Shown piece after piece: positions 32,904-42,064 of a stretch of DNA of 64,000 nucleotides. Below the pieces are notes generated by a model that saw only the letters and a program-made list of their open reading frames with translations, had not been told where the DNA came from and ran no database searches. The stretch spans positions 119,501 to 183,500 of the forward strand of contig JAXCGZ010009472.1 in the NCBI GenBank assembly GCA_037179515.1. The letters run 5' to 3'. The stretch's first letter is position 1; every line of letters begins with the position of its first letter. Source of the stretch: Halocaridina rubra (Eukaryota; Arthropoda; Malacostraca; Decapoda; Atyidae). Position numbers and translations under genes: made by a program.

Positions 32904-35900
32904 GGTTAAAGTTAAAGCAGTAGACAAGGTAGCAGTTTCCAGTGATACTGATGAAGAAAGACTGTTGTCAGTAAAAAATTTCAATGCTATTGGTAAAGAT
33001 GAGGTGAATATTTTGGTTAATGGTAAGTTTGTACCTTTTGAGGTGGATACAGGTGCTGCTGTGAGTACCTTGACTAAAGATTGGGTTCATAATTTGGGAT
33101 TGTCCATTGTAGATTGTAATAAAATGTTAAATGCTTATGATGATCTCAAAATAAATGTTTTGGGTAAAGTTGGAGTGGATGTTTACTATAATTCTCTGCA
33201 AGTGAAACAGACATTTTATGCTGTAGGGAATCATAATTCTAACTTATGTGGCAAAGATTTGATGCCAAAAATAGGTATTTATTTGTCTGGTATTAATGAT
33301 TCTTCTAAAATTTCTAAAGTCAATGGTTCTGTGGTAGAATTGTTGAATGATTATGAAGTTAATCCTAATAAACCCATTTCAGATATTACAGCTCACATTC
33401 ATGTTAAGAGTGATGTAGTTCCAAAATTCAGAAAACACAGATCAGTTCCAATTCACTATAAACCTTTAGTTGAAGAGGCTTTAAATAAACTGATTGTAGA
33501 TGATATAGTTGAGCCTGTTAACCATTGTGAGTGGGCTGCCCCCATTGTTACTGTGTTGAAATCGGATAAGGAGTCTGTACGTATCTGTGGAGATTTTAAA
33601 GAATTGAATAAATGTATATCATGTGACCAATATCCATTACCTAAAACAGATGAGTTGTTAGCATCTATTGGTAAGGGAAAGATTTTTTCTACTATTGATT
33701 TAAAAAATGCATATTTACAGATTTCTGTGAGTGAAGAAAGCCAAAAGTATTTAGTAGTAAATACACATAAAGGTTTGTTTAAGTACAAAAGATTACCTTT
33801 TGGTCTTTCTTCTTCACCAGCTATATTTCAGAGATTTATGGCTAACCTGTTGAAAGATGTAGAGGGAGTTGATGCTTATTTGGATGACATTATTGTCAGT
33901 GGTGAATCTGAAGAGCAGCATGATCTTAGGTTTATTGAAGTGTTAAAAATTTTGCAAGAGCATAATGTTCAGATTAACAAGAAAAAATGTGCTGTTAAGG
34001 TTTCTTCTTTAGAATATCTTGGATTTTGTATCTCAGGTGAAGGAATCAAACCTTCCCCTAAGAAGGTCAAAGCTATTCTAGATTCTCCACCCCCTACTTC
34101 TGTTGCAGAGTTGCAATCTTTTATTGGAATGTTGACATATTATTGTAAATTCATTAAGAATTTTTCTTCCAAGCTGGCCCCCTTGTATGAATTGCTAAAA
34201 AAGAATAAAGTTTTTAAATGGTCTGAACTTGAAAACAAAGCTTTTGAAATTGTAAAATCGGATTTATCAAAAGGTCCCCTTTTGGCTAATTATGATGGTA
34301 ATAGTCCACTAGTTGTTGAAGTGGATGCGTCTCCTATTGGTGTAGGATGTGTATTGTTGCAAAAAATTGATGGAAGAGAATTACCAGTTTATTTCGCTAG
34401 TAAAAAACTGACATCAGCTGAACAGAACTATGCTCAAATTGACCGAGAAGGGCTTGCCTTAGTTTTTGGGTTGAATCGCTTTAGATATTTTTTACTTGGA
34501 AGACAATTTGAAGCAAGGACCGACCATAAACCACTTTTAGGTTTATTTGGCAAAGGGCGTCATATTCCTACTAATGCCAATGCTCGTATTCAGCGTTGGG
34601 CACTGTTTCTCTCTCAATATGATTTTGAGCTTACTTACAAAGTGGGTAAAGAAAATGTTGTGGCTGATGCCCTTAGCAGGTTGCCTATTGATGATGATCA
34701 TAAATCCATGACTCCAAATGAATACATTAAGTTAGTTGAAGCTTTAGATTTTGAAGATATTTCTTTTTCAAAAATCAGAAAGTGTACTCAGAAAGATGAG
34801 GTTTTGGGTCAACTCATGCATAATATAAGATTTGGTTGGTCTACAAATGATTTGAGATTACATGAATATGGTTCTGTTAAATCTGATCTTAGTTTATATG
34901 ACAATGTAATTTTGTACAGAAACAGAATTGTAATACCTACCAGCTTAAGATGTAAAATACTTGAGCACTTACATAGTGGTCATAATGGGATAAATGTGAT
35001 GAAAGCAGAAGCTAGGAATTGGGTTTGGTGGCCTAAAATTGACCAAGATATTTCTGAAATTACAAAGAATTGTCCAGTTTGTTTTAAAAATTTTCAACCA
35101 AACCAAGCTCCTGTGTTGTCATGGTCTACCCCTGATAAGGCATGGTCAAGACTTCACATTGACTATGCTGGACCCATAAATAACAAATATTTTCTTGTAA
35201 TTGTAGATGCATATTCTAAGTTTCTAGATGTTCAAGTTACTAGTTCAATGACTTCAAGTGTTACCATTGAATTGCTTAGAAAAACATTTTCTAATTTTGG
35301 TATTCCAGACATTGTTGTCTCGGATAATGCTCCATATTTTGTGTCCGAGGAAATTAAAGTTTTTTATAAGAAAAATGGTATTCAACATTTAACTCCTGCC
35401 CCATACAATCCATCATCTAATGGGTTGGCGGAAAGAGCAGTTCGAACTTTAAAAGAGGGCTTAAGTAAATTCAACAGTGGATCATTGAATACTAGAATCT
35501 GTAGATTTTTGTACAATTATAGAAAGAGTATGCATAGTGGTATAGGTAAGTCACCAGCAGAGTTACTATTTGGAAGATGTTTTAAAACAACTTTAGTATC
35601 TGTAAAATGTTCCCCTAACAAAGACAGAGACCTGGAAAAATTGTCAAAGAAAGTTTTCTCTGAAGGAACAAATATGTACAATGTTGGTGATGCAGTTTTT
35701 GCTAAAAATTTTGGGAAGGGAGAGTCTTGGACTGAAGGTAAAATTATTGAAGTGCTTGGTGTAAGAAATTATTTGGTGCAAGTTCATGATTTTGGTAATA
35801 TATCATGGAAGAGGCATCATGATCAGCTTATGCCTAGATTTACTGGTACTTGTATTAAGACACCTAGAGAGTCTCCAATGCCTTTAGGTTCTTCGAATGT

Positions 35901-36120
35901 AAGTAATTATTCCTATGCCTCTAGTTCCACTAATGATGTTGAAGTATCTTCACAAAAGTGTGATGTTTCAGTTCAACCTGATAGTAATTGTATTGAGTCT
36001 GAAGACACAGTCTCAGAAACTGAAAGGTGTGGTGTGAATGATAAACAGATTGTATCACCATCTCCAGTATTACGGAGATCAAAGAGAATTATTAAGCCAC
36101 CAGAAAAATTAAATTTGTAA
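32866..36120 (+). CDS. pol: Gypsy pol, protease, RT, RNase H and integrase
   Basis: The frame is open from 32866 and overlaps the gag end by 38 bases. Counting from the TTG at 32965 as residue 1, the motifs are: protease DTGA (28-31); RT YLDD (305-308); RNase H VEVDASP with D454; integrase zinc motif H670, H673, C703 and C706; integrase catalytic D733, D787 and E823 with 35 residues between the last two. The tail after the integrase core (KRHHDQLMPR) is present and no chromodomain is seen. All catalytic residues listed are intact. The first in-frame ATG is far inside, so expression probably depends on frameshifting from gag. Confidence 0.92.
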   Translation, partial: KKVLIRPLRKKHKVKVKAVDKVAVSSDTDEERLLSVKNFNAIGKDEVNILVNGKFVPFEVDTGAAVSTLTKDWVHNLGLSIVDCNKMLNAYDDLKINVLGKVGVDVYYNSLQVKQTFYAVGNHNSNLCGKDLMPKIGIYLSGINDSSKISKVNGSVVELLNDYEVNPNKPISDITAHIHVKSDVVPKFRKHRSVPIHYKPLVEEALNKLIVDDIVEPVNHCEWAAPIVTVLKSDKESVRICGDFKELNKCISCDQYPLPKTDELLASIGKGKIFSTIDLKNAYLQISVSEESQKYLVVNTHKGLFKYKRLPFGLSSSPAIFQRFMANLLKDVEGVDAYLDDIIVSGESEEQHDLRFIEVLKILQEHNVQINKKKCAVKVSSLEYLGFCISGEGIKPSPKKVKAILDSPPPTSVAELQSFIGMLTYYCKFIKNFSSKLAPLYELLKKNKVFKWSELENKAFEIVKSDLSKGPLLANYDGNSPLVVEVDASPIGVGCVLLQKIDGRELPVYFASKKLTSAEQNYAQIDREGLALVFGLNRFRYFLLGRQFEARTDHKPLLGLFGKGRHIPTNANARIQRWALFLSQYDFELTYKVGKENVVADALSRLPIDDDHKSMTPNEYIKLVEALDFEDISFSKIRKCTQKDEVLGQLMHNIRFGWSTNDLRLHEYGSVKSDLSLYDNVILYRNRIVIPTSLRCKILEHLHSGHNGINVMKAEARNWVWWPKIDQDISEITKNCPVCFKNFQPNQAPVLSWSTPDKAWSRLHIDYAGPINNKYFLVIVDAYSKFLDVQVTSSMTSSVTIELLRKTFSNFGIPDIVVSDNAPYFVSEEIKVFYKKNGIQHLTPAPYNPSSNGLAERAVRTLKEGLSKFNSGSLNTRICRFLYNYRKSMHSGIGKSPAELLFGRCFKTTLVSVKCSPNKDRDLEKLSKKVFSEGTNMYNVGDAVFAKNFGKGESWTEGKIIEVLGVRNYLVQVHDFGNISWKRHHDQLMPRFTGTCIKTPRESPMPLGSSNVSNYSYASSSTNDVEVSSQKCDVSVQPDSNCIESEDTVSETERCGVNDKQIVSPSPVLRRSKRIIKPPEKLNL

Positions 36121-36220
36121 TGTCTTTTGTTGCCATAATATATTGATATTTCTGTATAATGATTGTTGTATGTTGATATTTTTCTGATCCATTTTTGATA
36201 AGTTTTGTATGTCTTTTCTT

Positions 36221-36231
36221 GGAGGGAGGAA
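36221..36231 (+). promoter_or_regulatory. Polypurine tract of the Gypsy element
   Basis: GGAGGGAGGAA lies immediately before the 3' LTR, where plus-strand DNA synthesis is primed. Confidence 0.8.
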
Positions 36232-36409
36232 TGTTATGTATAACTTTTGAGCTGATTAATTTGTGCGCTTTGCATTGCGCTATTGTTTTGTTTTTTTCAC
36301 TGGAGTAGAACACGCCATGTCGGACATCTAAGTTTGAGTAATAAAACCTCCACTTTTTCTCATGATTATTATTGAATTATCATCACCCATCTAATCATAG
36401 TATGGAACA
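36232..36409 (+). repeat. 3' LTR of the Gypsy element
   Basis: 178 bp, the same length and ends as the 5' LTR. It is followed by the target duplication GAAAT. Confidence 0.95.
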
Positions 36410-36956
36410 GAAATGTTCAGAAATATTTATGTAACCTATGTGAGGCCAAAACTCGAATATGCAGCCCCCTTTTGGAATCCGCACTTGAAAAAGCACATAG
36501 CTAAGCTTGAAAAAGTTCAAAGACATGCCACGAAACTGGCGCCAGAAATACGCAATCTCAGTTATGATGAGAGGATGAGGGAATTAGACTTACCATCACT
36601 CGAAGCTAGAAGAGTGAGGGGGGATATGGTGACAGTCTTTAAATTCCTTCATGGTTATGATAGAGTGGATAGGGATCGATATTTTGATATGGCTGGCTCT
36701 AGAACTAGAGGTCATAGTTCGAAGCTTCGTAAGAAAACTTCTTTGCAGGATGTAAGGAAATACTTTTTCAGTGTAAGAGTAGTTGATAATTGGAATTGGC
36801 TAAGCGAGGAGGTAGTTAATGCTATCTCAATCCATAGTTTTAAGGACAGGTATGATAAGAATCACTAAGTATAAAATGGAACCGATCAGGAGACGGGAAG
36901 ATACGAGCTTTGGGCTCTTTCCCGTAAACACAATTAGGTAATCACAATTAGGCAAT

Positions 36957-37290
36957 CACACCAACATGCAATGGAACCAACGAGGGCCCAGGGGTGGGGA
37001 TGAGCCATCACTACTTGTTCTAGTGTTCACAGATAATGTGTTGGATATTGAAAAAACTGAGTATGAAACACCAATTGGAAAGAGTGACCACTGTGTGTTG
37101 TTGATGGAGTATATCAGTGAAGATATTCTGCCTGAGAGTAGAGGCACTGAGGACATGAGGAGGAACTATCCGAAAGGAGATTACATCAAAAGGAATGAGC
37201 TTTTTGCAGTATAAATGGAACCGATCAGGAGACGGGAAGATACGAGCTTTGGGCTCTTTCCTGTAAACACAATTAGGTAATTACATACAT
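36957..37290 (+). pseudogene. CR1-like LINE copy H, internally deleted
   Basis: Begins CACCAACATGCAATGG directly after the AATTAGGCAATCAC end of copy G. It covers the end of the endonuclease and the start of the linker, then jumps at ~37211 from GAGCTTTTTGCAGT to the 3' UTR (ATAAATGGAACCGATCAGG). About 2 kb of RT and C-terminal region is missing. The junction shares two to three bases between both sides and does not match GT-AG splicing. Confidence 0.85.
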
Positions 37291-37293
37291 ACA

Positions 37294-37296
<3 letters not shown>

Positions 37297-37376
<80 letters not shown>
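37297..37376. repeat. (AT)n microsatellite
   Basis: AT run of about 80 bp that starts right after the tail of LINE copy H and ends in a short GA run. Confidence 0.97.
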
Positions 37377-37388
<12 letters not shown>

Positions 37389-37690
37389 AATTTACACTGG
37401 TAGTATTGTCAAGTATGACAACATTCGTGCATTAATTTTATATGGAACGTATCCGCTTCCAAAAAAAAAATTGTATTCATATTATAACTACATCTCAAAT
37501 TATAAAGAAATTTTTTTATATAAAATTATTGGGAAAAATTTTCAAGAATTGTGATTATCATGTAATTTATTTTAAAAGATGATGTACGAAATATATGAAT
37601 GAGAACGCATCTCCCTTCATTTTCTCCAAGCGACACCAAGATGGCTCTCATGTAAGTTTGTTTTGCTGTGGGCGAGAAATAGCCAATTCC

Positions 37691-38183
37691 ATGAGCGGAA
37701 AAACGAGTGAAATTAGCAAAATAAAATTGGAGAGGCCCGCCTCTCCTAACGACGAAAATGAGGAAGAAATCACGTCCATTGCCGTGGTTGAAAATGAAGA
37801 GGAGATCGAAAGAGAAGAAGAGGAAGGGAGACCTAGAAGAAAGAGGATAAAACGTGAACCTACGGGATACGTCCATCCCCGCAGGTTCAACCCCAGATGG
37901 CTGACTGTTCCCGAGGTGAAAAACTGGGTTCATGGCCTCAAAAATGACCCTGCTTACATCTGGTGCAAATTTTGCAAGAAGAAAATCAGGGCGCATTTAA
38001 CCGATATGAGAGTCCACAATAAGACGAAAAAACACCAGAGGAATTTGTTTAGCGCCCGACCTGAAATTCCTGCCGACTTTAGCCCCGAATTCATACCCGA
38101 CCGGAAAAATTTCCTGAGTAACGAAGAGGGTAATATTCTTATCACATTTCCATCGCAGAGAGACACCTCTCAAGAAGTCATCG
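37691..38183 (+). CDS. Zinc-finger coding exon 1a of an unidentified gene
   Basis: The exon starts with ATG at 37691 (MSGKTSEISK) and ends at a phase-1 donor (ATC G|GTGAGT at 38184), 164 codons plus one base. It has a low-complexity acidic stretch (NEEEIEREEEEGR), a basic patch (RPRRKRIKRE) that could be a nuclear signal, then a BED-like finger: NPRWLTVPEVKNW, then WCKFCKKKIRAH and HNKTKKH (C-x2-C ... H-x5-H). Such a finger suggests DNA binding. An upstream in-frame ATG at 37595 lies in AT-rich sequence and is less likely. The neighbouring exon at 38558 is a paralogue with the same architecture and donor phase. No downstream exon was found in the window. Confidence 0.65.
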
Positions 38184-38557
38184 GTGAGTACTTTCATACT
38201 AAAACGACTTTATGACGAGTATCGTAAATTGGGCGATTATCGCCAAATTCTACTTTGAAGTCGCCAAATGTGTATTTTGCAGTTTGTATTTCTTTCTCTG
38301 TTAAAATACCCTTTATCTTATGAAATTAGAGAAGTTTACATTTCATATTCGCATTTGAAGGGTAGTATATGTATTCAAAACGTAATTTTGAAGGATTGTT
38401 TTGTAGCCTAATTTGCCAAGATTGTCGCTAGATGGCGTTAAAAATCGCTACAAATCGCGTGAAAATCGCTATTATACACAGTGGTGGGAATTAGTGACTA
38501 GAATATTGCGGAGTATTAAATGTCGGAGTTTGACCTCATGCGTTTTATATCTCCATA
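38184..38557 (+). other. Interval between the two zinc-finger exons
   Basis: AT-rich, with repeated ATCGC/TCGCC motifs (38234-38475). No gene is seen. It should carry the promoter of exon 1b if both exons are alternative first exons. Confidence 0.35.
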
Positions 38558-38828
38558 ATGGGTAAAACTACCAAGTCGTACAAACAGAGTTATCGTAAAG
38601 CTTGGGAAAACGACCCGAAATTGAGACCTTGGCTTTTGCCCATCCCCGACGACCCATACAAGGCCCAGTGTCGATACTGCCATGTTGTTCTTCGAGCTCA
38701 TCTCAAAGATCTCTGTCATCATATGGACTCGAAAAAACACCAGAAAGCCACCATGTGTCATAAACCGCTTATTTTGCAACCCTGCGATTACAGCGACTTG
38801 AAAGACGAACAGGGCCAACCATTAATAG
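38558..38828 (+). CDS. Zinc-finger coding exon 1b, paralogue of exon 1a
   Basis: Starts with ATG at 38558 (MGKTTKSYKQ) and ends at a phase-1 donor (ATA G|GTAATG at 38829), 90 codons plus one base. It contains the same finger: YRKAWENDPKLRPWL, then CRYCHVVLRAHLKDL and HHMDSKKHQKA (C-x2-C ... H-x5-H). It lacks the acidic stretch of exon 1a. The coding text is clearly richer in G+C than its flanks. The matching start (MSGKT/MGKT), finger and donor phase argue for a tandem duplication of a first exon. Read on without splicing, the frame stops at 38867-38869. Confidence 0.65.
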
Positions 38829-39145
38829 GTAATGTACGACCCCAGTCAGAGTATTGGCCACTTCCATGATGGAGTTTTCGTATGGTTCTGATATCACGGA
38901 AAGATTAAGTGCTTTATTTTCGCTCAGGTGGTCGAAATGATGTCGTTTTTCACCTGTGTTTCGAACTGCACAATTTAGCGTGTTTTATCTTGTGTTGGGG
39001 CAACTCTGGGGGATTTAAGGGGGCTATTTTCCCCCCAGTAATTTTAGCGGAAACCATTCGATATATGGCAACATTCGCAGACCTGATCAACGCCAAGTTA
39101 ATGGCGTCTTGAGCGGAAAATATGAACGGGGTAATGATAATTTTA
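38829..39145 (+). other. Intron-like sequence after exon 1b
   Basis: There is an acceptor-like TTTTCGCTCAG at 38917-38927, but the frames after it close soon. No supported exon is seen. Confidence 0.3.
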
Positions 39146-39158
39146 TATATATAATATA

Positions 39159-39231
<73 letters not shown>

Positions 39232-39232
39232 A
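39146..39232. repeat. (TA)n microsatellite with TAATA interruptions
   Basis: TA run flanked on both sides by TAATATAATA variants. Confidence 0.95.
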
Positions 39233-39236
39233 TATC

Positions 39237-40437
<1,201 letters not shown>

Positions 40438-41310
40438 TCCATTTTTATTCTTAGTAATACTTATCATACTTGTCCTTAAAACTATGGATTAAGTTAGCAT
40501 TAACTGTTGAGCTTACAGATCGATGTGGCAGGATAAATCTATGAAATTTTTCAATGTCAACCTCTTCAAAAATCTTACCCCATACCTCGCTTCCTTCTGG
40601 GAATGATTGGGCAATTGTCATGGCTTGTTTCTTATTTTCAATACTTGTGATAAGCTGCCATGCTTTTAATTCTTGTATCCAGCGGTCGTAACTTTTGTCT
40701 CCTCCAAACATCGGCCCTCGAGTCCGTCCGCATTCGCTATTGTCGGTCGTCTTTTCTTCGTTATTTTCGTCTTAATACTCATCAGTTTCCTTCCACCTGC
40801 CACAAACCACGTTCTGCTACCATTTGTTGAGCTCACAGATCAATGTGGCAGGATAAATCAATGACAGACATACAAGATGTATCTTCAATATTGTGGCCAA
40901 AAGTTATCTATGTATACTGACCACTTCTCTACAATCCACCACTCATCTCAAAATAAGCAAACAAACACAAGACGATGAGAAATGCAATATCGTATATAAT
41001 GATTTGAACAGAATTAACATTAACTATCTCCTCGCTTAGCCAATTATAATCATCAACTACTCTTGCATTAAAAAAGTACTTCCCTTCATCCTGCAAAGAA
41101 TTTTTTTTTATGAAGCTTCAAACTATGACCTCTAGTTCTAATGGCAGCTATATCAAAATATTGATCCCTATCCACTCTGTCATGACCATAAAGGAATTTA
41201 AAAACCATCACCATATTCCCCCTTGTTCATCTAGCTTCGATTGATGATAAGTCTAATGCTCACAGTCTTTCCTCAGAACTGATGTTGCATATATCTAGCA
41301 CTAGATTTCG
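40438..41310 (-). pseudogene. Second minus-strand CR1-like LINE 3' fragment
   Basis: Begins with the reverse-complement 3' end (TTAGTAATACTTATCATAC at 40453) and continues at 41011-41310 with the C-terminal region (ATTGATCCCTATCCACTCTG at 41159). An LTR-element fragment sits between the parts (40505-41010). The CDS is full of frame breaks. Confidence 0.78.
40505..41010 (-). mobile_element. Internally deleted LTR retrotransposon, Copia-like
   Basis: A complete-looking LTR (40825-41010, TGTTGAGC...TTGAACA) and a 39-bp partial copy of it (40505-40543) flank a short internal region. On the minus strand the site TGGTAGCAGAACGTGG (40822-40807) follows the LTR and fits a primer-binding site. A gag-like start, MFGGDKSYDRWIQELKAWQL, is encoded from 40711 down. 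Everything after this gag fragment is lost. No clean target duplication is seen. The Copia assignment rests on the gag and PBS style. Confidence 0.6.
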
Positions 41311-41478
41311 TATGTATTTGTGTGTGTGTGAAGAGATAGAAAGATATATACTGTATATTGTGACAAAATTATTTTCAAATAAGTATTTCTTTAATATTTT
41401 ACAAACTTGAGCAAAATGTCAATTTAAACTTTGAAGTTACTAAATCATCAGTAACTGAAAAATACAGGAAAGATAGGG

Positions 41479-41977
<499 letters not shown>

Positions 41978-42064
41978 GTGGCTCAGGTAAAGATTAGCGG
42001 CCTATAGTTGACAATATGAGACGAGTATCTGTTTTTTTCCGAATAAACAATAATGGATTCCCAG

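Larger units (their letters stand above)
31361..36409 (+). mobile_element. Gypsy-type LTR retrotransposon, apparently intact
   Basis: It has two 178-bp LTRs (TGTTATG...GGAACA), a 5-bp target duplication GAAAT (31356-31360 and 36410-36414), a primer-binding-like site, gag with two zinc knuckles, pol in the order protease-RT-RNase H-integrase, and a purine tract before the 3' LTR. The LTRs differ at 3 positions, so the insertion is recent. It sits in LINE copy G and is thus younger than it. No env-like ORF is present. The pol domain order places it in Gypsy (Metaviridae type); the lineage (Mag-like or other) was not tested. Confidence 0.95.
29880..36956 (+). pseudogene. CR1-like LINE copy G, split by the Gypsy element
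   Basis: Begins at CCTGTCACCAAAGTAGG directly after the (CA)n of copy E. Pieces 29880-31360 and 36410-36956 are continuous once the Gypsy element and one 5-bp duplication are set aside. The first piece is open through the linker, RT (FADD intact) and into the C-terminal region; the second gives LEYAAPFWNPH to the natural stop at 36866-36868 and the 3' UTR. It lacks the endonuclease through 5' truncation. Confidence 0.9.

Noticed and set aside
31361..36409. Endogenous retrovirus with env
   Set aside because: After pol only the purine tract and LTR follow; there is no env-like ORF.
36960..37214. 82-codon ORF as a small gene
   Set aside because: It is an endonuclease-domain fragment of LINE copy H.
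37195..37230. Splicing as the cause of the internal deletion in LINE copy H
   Set aside because: No placement of the boundaries gives GT-AG; a deletion with two to three shared bases fits better.
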